A DNA stretch of 64,000 bases, from contig CANQUE010000004.1 of assembly GCA_947626905.1 (NCBI GenBank), positions 1 to 64,000 on the forward strand, given 5' to 3'. Every line of letters starts with the position of its first letter. The stretch's first letter is position 1. Below are positions 27,325-37,228 of this stretch, piece by piece. This stretch comes from an uncultured Oscillospiraceae bacterium. GTDB lineage: Bacteria; Bacillota; Clostridia; Oscillospirales; Oscillospiraceae. Both the position numbers and the translations under genes were made by a program. A model generated the notes under the pieces. The model was not told the DNA's origin. It did no database searches and saw only the letters and a list, made by a program, of their open reading frames with translations.

Positions 27325-28566
27325 TCAAAACGCGAAATTGCCGTTTACGAACACCGGCACTTCCTTCCCGTCGTGGGTGGTGCCCACGATGGAGAGGTCC
27401 GCCGTGCCCACCATGAAGTCCACGTGGTTGATGGACTGGTTCAGGCCCGCCGCCTTCTGCTGCTCCTCCGTCATGTCCGCCCCGCCCTTCACGCAGGTGG
27501 GATAGGCCGAGCCGAAGGCCAGGTGGCAGGAGGCGTTCTCATCGAACAGGGTCTCATAAAACAGGATGCCCTTGTTGCGGATGGGGCTGTCGTAGGGCAC
27601 CAGGGCCGCCTCCCCCAGGTAGTGGGAGCCCTCGTCCAGGTCGATGGAATGGCGCAGGATGTCCTCCCCCTCGCCGGCGTGAACATCCACGATGCGGCCG
27701 CCCCGGAAGTCCAGGTAAAAATCCTTCACCAGGTTCCCGTCCAGGGCCAGGGGCAGGGCCGCGTATACCCGGCCGTCCACGGCGTCCCACTTGGGGGCGG
27801 TGAAGATCTCTTCGGTGGGCATGTTGGCCACGAACTCGATGCCCGCGGCGCTTTTTTCGCTGCCGCCCTCCCAGACGTGGTCATCCGGCAGCTGTACGGT
27901 CAGGTCCGTGCCCAGAGAATTGGTATAGCGCAGGCTCTTGAAATTATAGCGGTTCAGCGTTTCGCACCGCCGGGCGGTGGTGGCGATGTGCTCCCGCCAG
28001 CGCTCCACGGCCCGGCCGTCGCCGGTGATGCGGCACACGTCGAAGATGGCGTCCCACAGCGCGTCCATGGCCTCGGCCTCGGGCATGTCCGGGAACACCT
28101 TCTTCGCCCAGGCGGGGGTGGGATGGGCGCCGATGGACCACTGGAAGCGGCTGGCGGTCATGGCGTCAAAGTAATCCTTGGTGGCCTGGCCGCTGACCCG
28201 CTGCCAGGTCTGGATACGCTTGGGGTCCACGCCCTTCAAAAGCTCCGGGTCGCCGCCGACGATGGCCAGGCTGGGCGAACCCTTTGCCAGCAGCCAGTCC
28301 AGCTGTTCCTTCATATAGGCGGGGTACTCGGCGAACACCGCCTCGTCCGCCCGCAGGTATTTCTCCCGGGTCATGAAGTCGTCGCGCCACTCCACCACCA
28401 CCTCCCGGGCGCCGCAGTCATAGCAGGCCGCCGCGCATTTCCTGGCCAGGGGCGCGCACGTCACCTCTGAGCGCAGCCGCACCGTCTGTCCGGGCCGGAC
28501 ATTCACGCCGATCTGGACCAGCAGGTGGGCGTATTCGTCCAGCTTCTCGTCAAAGTTCTTGACCAT
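27325..28566 (-). CDS. M29 family aminopeptidase
   Basis: 'LDEYAHLLVQIGVNVRPGQTVRLRSEV', 'NMPTEEIFTAPKWDAVDGRVYA', 'HLAFGSAYPTC', 'INHVDFMVGTADLSIVG'. Confidence 0.93.
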   Translation of the reverse strand: MVKNFDEKLDEYAHLLVQIGVNVRPGQTVRLRSEVTCAPLARKCAAACYDCGAREVVVEWRDDFMTREKYLRADEAVFAEYPAYMKEQLDWLLAKGSPSLAIVGGDPELLKGVDPKRIQTWQRVSGQATKDYFDAMTASRFQWSIGAHPTPAWAKKVFPDMPEAEAMDALWDAIFDVCRITGDGRAVERWREHIATTARRCETLNRYNFKSLRYTNSLGTDLTVQLPDDHVWEGGSEKSAAGIEFVANMPTEEIFTAPKWDAVDGRVYAALPLALDGNLVKDFYLDFRGGRIVDVHAGEGEDILRHSIDLDEGSHYLGEAALVPYDSPIRNKGILFYETLFDENASCHLAFGSAYPTCVKGGADMTEEQQKAAGLNQSINHVDFMVGTADLSIVGTTHDGKEVPVFVNGNFAF

Positions 28567-29749
28567 GATAAACTCCTTCGTATCCGATCTTCACAAATTC
28601 TATCCCCGCCAGGGCCTCGGCCACCAGACCGTCCACGTCCAGGGCGGCCTCCGCCTCCCGGACTTTTTTGATCTTGGGGTGGGTGCAGGGGTGGCGGGGG
28701 GTGAACACGGTGCAGCAGTCCTCATAGGGCAGGATGGAAGTCTGGAAGGTGCCGATGCGCTCGGCGATGGCGATGACCTCCTTCTTGTCCATGCCCACCA
28801 GGGGCCGCAGCACCGGCCGGTCGGCGCAGTCCTCGGTGGCGGCCATGGCCTCCATGGTCTGGCTGGCCACCTGGCCCAGGCTCTCTCCGGTAATGATGGC
28901 GCCGCACTTGTTGTCCGCCGCCACGGCGCAGGCGATGCGCATCATCATCCGGCGCATGACAAGGGTGAAGTAATCCTCCGGGCACTTGTCCCGGATCTCC
29001 TCCTGGATGTGGGTGAAGGGCACGATCTGCACGTTCATCCGCCCGCACCAGGGCACCAGCAGCTTCGCCAGGTCCAGCACCTTCTGCTTGGCAAGTTCGG
29101 AAGTGTAGGGGAAGGAGAAAAAGTGCACCGGGATCAGGCGCATGCCCCGCTTGGCCATCATCCAGGTGGACACGGGGCTGTCGATGCCGCCGGACAGCAT
29201 CGTCACCGCCGCGCCCGCCGTGCCCACAGGCAGGCCGCCGGCGGCCTCGATGGGGGCGCCGTGGACATAGGCCGCCCGGTCCCGCACCTCCAGGTGCACG
29301 GTGAACTCGGGGTCGTGCATGTCCGCGGTCAGGCCGGGGAAGGCGTCGTTCAGCTCCCCGCCCACGTACTGGCTCAGCTGCACGCTGGTCATGGGGAAGG
29401 ACTTGTCCCCCCGGCGGGATTCCACCTTGAAGGTCTTTGCCGCCGACAGCTGGTCGAACAGGTATTCTTTGGCCTTTGCCAGAATGGCCTCCGGGGTCTT
29501 TTCGCAGGCGGCGGCCCGGGTCATGGTCATGATGCCAAAGACCTTTTCCAGGGCCTCGAAGGCCCCGTCCACGTCGCAGTCCCCGCTCTGGGGCTCCACG
29601 TAGATGATGGACTGGTGGGCGATCACCTCAAAGCGGCCGAATCGCCGGATGCGGCGGCGGATGTTGCTGAGGAGCTTTTGCTCGAAGGAGCGCTTGTTCA
29701 GGCCCTTCAGGACCACCTCGCCCTCCTTCAGAAGGATCATATCGGTCAT
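28550..29749 (-). CDS. thiI: tRNA 4-thiouridine synthase ThiI
   Basis: THUMP region, PP-loop 'AVTMLSGGIDSPVSTWMMAKRG', 'ESLGQVASQTMEAM', 'YEDCCTVFTPRHPCTHPK'. Confidence 0.95.
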   Translation of the reverse strand: MTDMILLKEGEVVLKGLNKRSFEQKLLSNIRRRIRRFGRFEVIAHQSIIYVEPQSGDCDVDGAFEALEKVFGIMTMTRAAACEKTPEAILAKAKEYLFDQLSAAKTFKVESRRGDKSFPMTSVQLSQYVGGELNDAFPGLTADMHDPEFTVHLEVRDRAAYVHGAPIEAAGGLPVGTAGAAVTMLSGGIDSPVSTWMMAKRGMRLIPVHFFSFPYTSELAKQKVLDLAKLLVPWCGRMNVQIVPFTHIQEEIRDKCPEDYFTLVMRRMMMRIACAVAADNKCGAIITGESLGQVASQTMEAMAATEDCADRPVLRPLVGMDKKEVIAIAERIGTFQTSILPYEDCCTVFTPRHPCTHPKIKKVREAEAALDVDGLVAEALAGIEFVKIGYEGVYHGQEL

Positions 29750-29810
29750 AAATGGATCTCTCCGATCGGGATGTTATCATGGTCTTTGCCGCTTGGCGGC
29801 AAAGGGAGGC

Positions 29811-31325
29811 CTATTTCGCGAGCGCCGACGACGTTCTGTACTGTATGGCCTCCGCCAGATGCATGGGGCCGATGGATTCGGCGCCGTCCAGATCCGCGAT
29901 GGTCCGGGCCACCCGCAGGATGCGGTCATAGCTCCGGGCGGTGAGGCCCAGGGCCTCATAGGCTCCCTTCATCAGGGCCGAGCCCTCCGGGTCCAGCGCA
30001 CAGAACCGCTCCAGCGCCGCCGGGCCCATCCGGGCGTTCTCTCCCACCTCTGTGCCGGCGAACCGGCCCCGCTGGATGGCGCGGGCGGCATCCACCCGGG
30101 CCTTGATGGCGGCGGAGCTCTCTCCGCTGGGCTTGGCCTCCAGCTGGTCGTACTCCAGGGCCGGGACCTCCACCATAATGTCGATCCGGTCCAGCAGCGG
30201 CCCCGAGATCTTGCCCTGGTACTCCGCCACAGAGCGGGGCGAACACCGGCAGCGGCCCGAGGGGTGGCCATACCAGCCGCAGCGGCAGGGGTTCATGGCG
30301 CACACCAGCATGAACCGGCTGGGGTAGGTGACAGACCCGCCGGCCCGGGAAACGGTGACCTCCCCCTCCTCCAAGGGCTGGCGCAGCAAGTCGATCACGT
30401 CCCGGTGGAACTCCGGCAGCTCGTCCAGAAACAGCACCCCGTTGTGGGCCAGGCTCATCTCCCCGGGCCGAAGGTCCGCCCCGCCGGACAGGGCCTGGCG
30501 GGAGGCGGTCTGGTTGGGGGCCCGGAAGGGCCGCCGGAGGACCACCGGCGCGGCGGGGCTGGTCAGTCCCGCCACCGACCAGATGGCCGTGGTGCGCAGG
30601 GCCTCGTCCCGGGTCAGGTCCGGCAGGATGCCGGGCAGGCGCTTGGCCAGCATGGATTTGCCCGCCCCCGGCGGGCCCACCATCAGCACGTTGTGGCCGC
30701 CGGCGGCGGCCACCTCCAGCGCCCGCTTCACGTTCTCCTGGCCCTTTACCTCGGAAAAGTCCGGCACGGGAACGCTGTCCGGGTCCAGGACCCCCGGGGC
30801 GGCGGGCAGGATGGCCTGTTCCCCCGCCAGATGGTCCGCCAGCTGGCGGACGTTCTCCACGGGATAGACCTCCACGCCCTGGGCAAACGCCGCCTCGGCG
30901 GCGTTGTCCCGGGGCACGAACAGCCGCTTCGCCCCGGCGGCCTCCGCCGCCAGCGCCATGGGCAGCGCCCCGGAAACAGGCCGGAGCTGTCCCGTCAGGG
31001 ACAGCTCGCCGAAAAACATATCGTCCTGCTCGGGGGCCCGGCACTGGCCGGTGGCCGTCAGGATGCCCAGCAGCACCGGCAGATCATAGACCGTGCCGGC
31101 CTTTTTCGTGTCCGCCGGGGCCAAGTTGACCGTGATGCGGCTGACCGGAAAATCCCAGCCGTTGTGCTTGATGGCCGCCCGGACCCGGTCCGCGGCCTCC
31201 TTCACGGCGGCGTCGGGCAGGCCCACCATGTCCAGGCGGGGCAGGCCGGAGGTGATGGATGTCTCCAGCTCCACCTCGTAGCCGCCTATTCCTTTGATGC
31301 CAAGGGAACGGATGCGTGCGTACAT
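29811..31325 (-). CDS. YifB/ComM family Mg-chelatase-like AAA ATPase
   Basis: 'GLPRLDMVGLPDAAVKEAADRVRAAIKHNGWDFP', Walker A 'MVGPPGAGKSMLAKRLPGILP', 'HNGVLFLDELPEF'. Confidence 0.95.
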   Translation of the reverse strand: MYARIRSLGIKGIGGYEVELETSITSGLPRLDMVGLPDAAVKEAADRVRAAIKHNGWDFPVSRITVNLAPADTKKAGTVYDLPVLLGILTATGQCRAPEQDDMFFGELSLTGQLRPVSGALPMALAAEAAGAKRLFVPRDNAAEAAFAQGVEVYPVENVRQLADHLAGEQAILPAAPGVLDPDSVPVPDFSEVKGQENVKRALEVAAAGGHNVLMVGPPGAGKSMLAKRLPGILPDLTRDEALRTTAIWSVAGLTSPAAPVVLRRPFRAPNQTASRQALSGGADLRPGEMSLAHNGVLFLDELPEFHRDVIDLLRQPLEEGEVTVSRAGGSVTYPSRFMLVCAMNPCRCGWYGHPSGRCRCSPRSVAEYQGKISGPLLDRIDIMVEVPALEYDQLEAKPSGESSAAIKARVDAARAIQRGRFAGTEVGENARMGPAALERFCALDPEGSALMKGAYEALGLTARSYDRILRVARTIADLDGAESIGPMHLAEAIQYRTSSALAK

Positions 31326-31473
31326 GAGCCGGATACTCCTTTCATTTCATATGCCCGAAGGGCACTATATCGAACGGGGTCCCCACGGGAAACCAGCAAA
31401 GCGTTTCCCGTGGGGAGAGGAGAGACCCCCGGGCTGTCCTCCCCTTGCCGCTTGCGGCAATGGGAGGACCAGC

Positions 31474-33249
31474 TTAGGGTGTTTCGACGACGGCGATATG
31501 CAGCTCGTCCAGCTGCTTTTGCTCCACGGCGGAGGGGGCGCCCATCATCACGTCCTGGGCGTTCTTGTTCATGGGGAAGGGGATGATCTCCCGGATGGAG
31601 GGCTCGCCGGCCAGGAGCATCACCATCCGGTCCACGCCGGGGGCGATGCCCGCGTGAGGGGGCGCGCCATAGCAGAAGGCGTTGTACATGGCGGGGAACT
31701 TGGCCTTCACGTCCGCCTCCCCCAGGCCCACCATCTCGAAGGCCTTGACCATGATGTCGGGGTCATGGTTGCGCACCGCGCCGGAGGAAAGCTCCACGCC
31801 GTTGCACACCAGATCGTACTGGTAGGCGTAGATGTCCAGCGGGTCCACCTCGCCCTTTTCCGCCTGCTCCAGGATCTTCAGCCCGCCGTTGGGCATGGAG
31901 AAGGGGTTGTGGCAGAACTCCAGCTGGCCGGATTCCTCCCCGATCTCGAACATAGGGAAGTCCACGATCCAGCAGAATTCGTACCGGGCCTCGTCCATAT
32001 GGCCGGGCACCGCCGCGCCCAGCATCTTCAGGGCCACCCCCGCGGTCTTGCGGGCCGCGTCGGGGGTCCCGGCGGCGATCAGCCCCAGGCTGCCGGGGAC
32101 CATGCCCAGGTCCTTCAGCGCCTGCTCATGGCCGGCCAGGAACTTGGCCACGCCGCCCACCAGAGCGCCGTTTTCGTCCATCCGCACCCAGTAGGGCTTC
32201 GCTCCCGCCTGGACGGCCACGTCGTCGCAGAGCTTGTCGATCTGCTTCCTCGTCAGCGCCGCGCCGGTGCAGGGCACGATCTTTACGGCTCCGGCCTGGG
32301 CGAAGGGCTCAAAGCCCTCGGTCTGGCGGGCCAGGGCGGTCATGTCCTTCACCGTCAGGTCGATGCGCAGATCCGGCTTGTCGGTGCCGTAGGTGTCCAT
32401 GGCGTCGTTGTAGCTGATGCGCCGGAACGGCGGCCGGGAGGCCACGTCATAGACGCCGTATTTGGCGAAGATGGGCGGCAGCACGTCCTCGATGACGGCG
32501 AACACGTCCTCCTGTCCGGCAAAAGCCATCTCCATATCCAGCTGATAGAACTCGCCGGGGGACCGGTCGCCCCGGGCGTCCTCGTCCCGGAAGCAGGGGG
32601 CGATCTGGAAGTAGCGGTCAAAGCCGGAGGTCATCAGAAGCTGCTTGAACTGCTGGGGGGCCTGGGGCAGGGCGTAGAACTTGCCCGGATGCTTCCGGGC
32701 CGGCACCAGGTAATCCCGGGCGCCCTCCGGGCTGGAGGCGGTGAGGATGGGGGTGGTGATCTCCAGAAAATCGTGGGCGAGCATGGCGCTGCGCAGCGCC
32801 GCCACCACGTTGCACCGCAGGATGATGTTCTTCTTCACCGCCGGGTTGCGCAGGTCCAGATAGCGATACTTCAGCCGGATGGCCTCGTCCGCCTCCCGGC
32901 TGCGGTTGATCTCAAAGGGCAGCTCGTTATAATGGCAGCGGCCCAGCACTTCCACGGTCTCGGGCACCACCTCGATGTCCCCGGTGGGCAGCTTGGGATT
33001 TTTGCTGTCCCGCTCCCGGACCGTGCCGGAAACGGAAACGGTGCTCTCCTTGGTGATGGCCCGGAAGCATTTGACCATGTCCTCCGTCTCGGCCACCACC
33101 TGGGTGGTGCCGTAAAAGTCCCGGATCACCGCGAAGGCCAGGGCGGAGCCCACTTCCCGGACGTTCTCCAGCCAGCCCACGATGGTCACCTTCTGCCCGG
33201 CGTTTTCCAGCCGCAGCTCGTTGCAGGTATGGGTGCGCATTTGTGTCAT
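31474..33249 (-). CDS. aspS: Aspartyl-tRNA synthetase
   Basis: Anticodon-binding OB fold, 'RYLDLRNP', 'CFRDEDARGDRSPGEFYQLDMEM', 'GIAPGVDRMVMLLAGEPSIREIIPFPMN'. Confidence 0.97.
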   Translation of the reverse strand: MTQMRTHTCNELRLENAGQKVTIVGWLENVREVGSALAFAVIRDFYGTTQVVAETEDMVKCFRAITKESTVSVSGTVRERDSKNPKLPTGDIEVVPETVEVLGRCHYNELPFEINRSREADEAIRLKYRYLDLRNPAVKKNIILRCNVVAALRSAMLAHDFLEITTPILTASSPEGARDYLVPARKHPGKFYALPQAPQQFKQLLMTSGFDRYFQIAPCFRDEDARGDRSPGEFYQLDMEMAFAGQEDVFAVIEDVLPPIFAKYGVYDVASRPPFRRISYNDAMDTYGTDKPDLRIDLTVKDMTALARQTEGFEPFAQAGAVKIVPCTGAALTRKQIDKLCDDVAVQAGAKPYWVRMDENGALVGGVAKFLAGHEQALKDLGMVPGSLGLIAAGTPDAARKTAGVALKMLGAAVPGHMDEARYEFCWIVDFPMFEIGEESGQLEFCHNPFSMPNGGLKILEQAEKGEVDPLDIYAYQYDLVCNGVELSSGAVRNHDPDIMVKAFEMVGLGEADVKAKFPAMYNAFCYGAPPHAGIAPGVDRMVMLLAGEPSIREIIPFPMNKNAQDVMMGAPSAVEQKQLDELHIAVVETP

Positions 33250-34589
33250 ATCGTTTTCTCCTTCACCGGTCTGACCGGCTTATTCAAGTTCTCCCGAAGG
33301 ATGGCGGCCGCCTCCCCGCAGGACACGGTCACCTGGCCGCCGGAGCGCAGGTCCTTCAGCCCCACGGTCCCGGCCGCCCGCTCGCTCTCCCCCACCACCA
33401 CGGCATAGGGGATCGCCAGCTTATCGGCATAGGCAAATTTCGCCTTTGTCTTCTTCTTTTCCGCGTATACCTGGGTCCGGACCCCCTCGGCGCGCAGGGC
33501 GGCGGCGCAGCGCACGGCGTAATCCAGATCCTCCTCCAGGGGGATCACCAGCGCGTCGCAGGGAGCGGTGGGCAGCTCGTCGTTGAGAATCCCCTGCTCC
33601 TGGAGGATGTAGAACAGCCTGGTCACCCCGATGGACAGGCCCACGCCCGGCAGCTTTTTGTCCGTGTAATACCCCGCCAGGTCGTCGTACCGTCCGCCGG
33701 AGCAGACGCTGCCCACCTCCGGATAGTCGGTCAGGACGGTCTCATACACCGTGCCGGTGTAATAGTCCAGGCCCCGGGCGATGGTCAGATCCACCCGCCA
33801 CTTGTCCTCCGGCACGCCCAGCCCCGGCAGCAGGCCGGTGACAGCCTTCAGCTCGGCCAGGCCCTGATCCAGCGCCGGGCATTTCCCCGCCAGGGCCTCC
33901 AGGGTGGCGATGGGCTCCGCCGAGCGCAGGATCTCCAGCAGCTCCTCCGCCTTTTCCGGCGCCATGCCCAGCTCCTCCAGGATGGCCTTCACTTTCTCCG
34001 GCCCGATCTTCTCCAGCTTGTCCACCGCGGTCATCACCGCCGCCGACTGGCCGCCGATGCCCAGGTATTCAAACAGCCCGTTGAGCACCTTGCGGTTGTT
34101 CATGCGGATGCAGAACCGCTCCAGCCCCAGGTTCCGCAGGGTCTGGCAGATGATGGCGGGCATTTCCGCCTCGTTGGCCACGTCCAGGCTCCCGTCGCCG
34201 ATCACGTCGATGTCCGCCTGGTAAAACTCCCGGAACCGGCCCCGCTGGGCCCGCTCGCCCCGGTAGACCTTGCCGATCTGATACCGGCGGAAGGGGAAGG
34301 CCAGCTGGCCGTAATTCATGGCCACATACTTGGCCAGCGGCACCGTCAGGTCGAACCGCAGGGCCAGGTCGCTGTCCCCCTTGGTGAAGCGGTATATCTG
34401 TTTTTCCGTTTCCCCGCCGCCCTTGGCCAGCAGCACCTCCGCCGGCTCGATCACCGGCGTGTCGATGGAGGTGAAGCCGTACAGGGCATACGTCCGGCGC
34501 AGCACGTCGAGCACCGCGTCCATCCGGGCCTGGGGCCCGGGCAAAAGCTCCATGAACCCGGACAGGGTCCGGGGTTTGATCCGTTCCAT
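33246..34589 (-). CDS. hisS: Histidyl-tRNA synthetase
   Basis: 'LALRFDLTVPLAKYVAMN', 'PFRRYQIGKVYRGERAQRGRFREFYQADIDVIG', 'ARGLDYYTGTVYE'. Confidence 0.97.
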   Translation of the reverse strand: MERIKPRTLSGFMELLPGPQARMDAVLDVLRRTYALYGFTSIDTPVIEPAEVLLAKGGGETEKQIYRFTKGDSDLALRFDLTVPLAKYVAMNYGQLAFPFRRYQIGKVYRGERAQRGRFREFYQADIDVIGDGSLDVANEAEMPAIICQTLRNLGLERFCIRMNNRKVLNGLFEYLGIGGQSAAVMTAVDKLEKIGPEKVKAILEELGMAPEKAEELLEILRSAEPIATLEALAGKCPALDQGLAELKAVTGLLPGLGVPEDKWRVDLTIARGLDYYTGTVYETVLTDYPEVGSVCSGGRYDDLAGYYTDKKLPGVGLSIGVTRLFYILQEQGILNDELPTAPCDALVIPLEEDLDYAVRCAAALRAEGVRTQVYAEKKKTKAKFAYADKLAIPYAVVVGESERAAGTVGLKDLRSGGQVTVSCGEAAAILRENLNKPVRPVKEKTI

Positions 34590-34647
34590 ATTCGCTCCTC
34601 ATGGCGGACGGCAGCCTGTCCGGCCGCCGCCCAGCTGGTTTTTGTCC

Positions 34648-35064
34648 TTATTTTTTCCTGGCCTTGGGGTTGACGATGTCGCGCCAGGCGAAGTCGCCCC
34701 GGCGCAGGCCCTGGACCAGCACCTCCGCCGTGGCCATATTGGAGGCGAAGGGGATGTTATGGGCGGCGCAGAGCAGCGCGATCTCATTCACCGGGCCGAA
34801 CAGCTCCGGGTGGTAGGGATCGGCGAAAAACATCACCAGGTCGATCTCGTTATAGGCGATGCGGGCGCCGATCTGCTGCACGCCGCCCTGGGTGGCGTTC
34901 ATATATAGCTCGATGGGCAGGCCCGTGGCTTCGCTCACCAGCTTTCCGGTGGTGTTGGTGGCAATGATGTTGTGTTCGGCAAGGATGCCGCTGTAGGCGA
35001 TGCAGAATTGCACCATCAGTTCCTTCTTCCCGTCATGGGCCATCAGTGCGATATTCATAAACAC
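34648..35064 (-). CDS. mgsA: Methylglyoxal synthase
   Basis: 'MNIALMAHDGKKELMVQFC', 'ATNTTGKLVSEATGLPIE', 'GGVQQIGARIAYNEIDLVMFFADPYHP'. Confidence 0.95.
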   Translation of the reverse strand: MFMNIALMAHDGKKELMVQFCIAYSGILAEHNIIATNTTGKLVSEATGLPIELYMNATQGGVQQIGARIAYNEIDLVMFFADPYHPELFGPVNEIALLCAAHNIPFASNMATAEVLVQGLRRGDFAWRDIVNPKARKK

Positions 35065-35119
35065 TCTCCGATCTATAGGATTCCACTTGCCGAGGCAAGG
35101 TTTTTTCCGGCTCTTCCCG

Positions 35120-37210
35120 TCAGTGGAGGAGGGTCAGCTCCTGCTCCGTCTGCTGGGTGCTCTCTTTGAAATCAAAATAGTATTGCAGCACGTCCCTGGC
35201 CATATAGCCCAGGCTGGCGCCGCGGGCTCCCTTCTCCAGCGCCACCGCCACGGCGATCTCCGGGTCCTCATAGGGGGCGTAGCAGATGAAGAAGGCGTCG
35301 TTGGTGCCGAAGCCGGTCTCGGTGGTACCGGTCTTGGCCGCCACGGTGTAGGGGAAACCGAAAAACTCCATACGGGCGGTACCGTTGGTGATGGCCCCCC
35401 GCATCCCGGAGTGGATCAGGTCCCAGGTGGCCTGGGAGCTCTTCACCTGGCTGACCACCTCCGGCTCCCGCTCATACACGCTCTCGGAATAGTCATAGCT
35501 GGAGGCGGACTTGAGGATGGAGCAGCTGTAGGTGGTGCCGGAATTGGCGATGGCCGCCGCGTACCGGGCCAGCTGGATGGGCGTCACCAGGGTGAAGCCC
35601 TGGCCGATGGAGGCCTGGATGGTGTCGGCGGCATACCAGGCGGCGTTGCGCTGTCCGGCATAGCGCCAGGCCTTGTACTCCGGGGAGGCCACCTGGCCGG
35701 TCTCTTCGTACAGCTCGATGCCGGAGGGCTCGCCCAGGCCCAGAAGGGCGCCGTATTTGTCGATGTTCTTGATCTGGATGGTATCGCCCACGGTGTAGAA
35801 GAAGAAGTTGCAGCTGTAGGTCAGCGCCTTATCCACCGTGAGAGAGCCATGGCTGCCGGTACAGCCGGGGGCATAACCCGCGTCCTGGTATTTTTTATAC
35901 ACGCCGGTGCAGACAATCTCCGTCTTCCCGTCGATGAAGCCCTCCGTCAGGGCCGCCAGGGCCATGCAGGGCTTGAAGGTGGAGCCGGGGGAGTAAAGGC
36001 CCTGGAGGGCCCGGTTCAGCATGGGCGTCCCCTCGTCCTCCTGCAGGGCGCTGTAGTCCCGCAGGAAGGTCTGCAGGTTATAGGTGGGGTAGCTGGCGAT
36101 GCACAGCGGCTCGCCGGTGCGCACGTCTATGGCCACCAGGGCGCCGCCCTTGATCAGCTCCTTCATATCTTTCAGATTCCCCTCCGCCTGCAGCTGGGCG
36201 TTGTTCCGCTCCGTTTCCGCGTTGGTGGTGGTGATATAGCTGGCCAAGGCGGTCTCGGCGGCGCTCTGCAGCTCGATGTCCAGCGTCAGATAGATGTTGT
36301 TTCCGGGCTGGGGGATCTCGGTATAGACGGTGCTGGTGATGACGCCCTCGCTGGTGCTGGTGAGCTTGGCCTTGCCGTCCACCCCGTGGAGCAGGGACTC
36401 AAAGGCCGCCTCCACGCCGGACTTGCCCACCGTGGCGTCCATAGGATAGCCCTTTTCCTTGTAGGTATCATATTCCTCCGCCGTCATAAGGCCGGTATAG
36501 CCCAGCACATGGGGGGCATAGGCGGTGTTGTATTCCCGGATATAACCCACCTGCACGTCCACGCCGGGCAGGTCCGCCTCCATGAGGGAGGTGATGGTGT
36601 TGATGTTCACATCCTGGGCGAAGATATAGTCGGCGGTGGCGATGTCGTAGCGGACGTTGACCGCATAGCGGATGGAGGAGATGATGCGCATCTCGTCGGC
36701 GGTGTAGTTGCCGTCGATGCCGTAGCGGGTGCGCATGTTGGCCATCACCTCCACGGCGGTGGCGTCCTCGTCCAGCTTGTTCGCCTTCAGCCACGCCTCC
36801 AGCAGCAGCCGCTGGGTGGCGGACATATCGGTGAACTGCCAGGGGGTGGAGGCGCTGATGGGCAGCTCGTCGTTATAGTGGTCGCCGTTGGCCTCGATGA
36901 TCTGGCACATCTCCAGGATGTCGGCGTTGATCTCGTCGTTGTCCAGGCCGGAATAGAACAGCTCGTCCACGTCGATGAGCAGATTGTTGCAGTTCCGGTT
37001 GGACACCAGCAGCCGGCCGTAGCGGTCCATGATGTTCCCCCGGGCGGCGATGACGGTCTTCTCGGTGACGATGGAGTGGGTGGACTCCTCATAGGCCTGG
37101 TTGCCGCCCACGATCTGCAGCTGGTACAGCGTGACGAAAAACGTCGCCAACACCGCCGCCACCACCAGCCCCAAAAAGGCCAGCCGTCCCGGACTGATCA
37201 GCTTTCTCAT
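35120..37210 (-). CDS. mrdA: Penicillin-binding protein 2 (class B transpeptidase, MrdA-like)
   Basis: 'RGNIMDRYGRLLVSN', SxxK 'YSPGSTFKPCMALAAL', SxN 'TYSCNFFFYTVG', KTG 'VAAKTGTTETGF'; next to mreDC. Confidence 0.93.
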   Translation of the reverse strand: MRKLISPGRLAFLGLVVAAVLATFFVTLYQLQIVGGNQAYEESTHSIVTEKTVIAARGNIMDRYGRLLVSNRNCNNLLIDVDELFYSGLDNDEINADILEMCQIIEANGDHYNDELPISASTPWQFTDMSATQRLLLEAWLKANKLDEDATAVEVMANMRTRYGIDGNYTADEMRIISSIRYAVNVRYDIATADYIFAQDVNINTITSLMEADLPGVDVQVGYIREYNTAYAPHVLGYTGLMTAEEYDTYKEKGYPMDATVGKSGVEAAFESLLHGVDGKAKLTSTSEGVITSTVYTEIPQPGNNIYLTLDIELQSAAETALASYITTTNAETERNNAQLQAEGNLKDMKELIKGGALVAIDVRTGEPLCIASYPTYNLQTFLRDYSALQEDEGTPMLNRALQGLYSPGSTFKPCMALAALTEGFIDGKTEIVCTGVYKKYQDAGYAPGCTGSHGSLTVDKALTYSCNFFFYTVGDTIQIKNIDKYGALLGLGEPSGIELYEETGQVASPEYKAWRYAGQRNAAWYAADTIQASIGQGFTLVTPIQLARYAAAIANSGTTYSCSILKSASSYDYSESVYEREPEVVSQVKSSQATWDLIHSGMRGAITNGTARMEFFGFPYTVAAKTGTTETGFGTNDAFFICYAPYEDPEIAVAVALEKGARGASLGYMARDVLQYYFDFKESTQQTEQELTLLH

Positions 37211-37228
37211 CTGGTTCCTTTCCGCGCC

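Noticed and set aside
33246-34648. Possible T-box leader upstream of hisS/aspS
   Set aside because: Intergenic gaps are too short and no T-box sequence or specifier stem-loop was seen.
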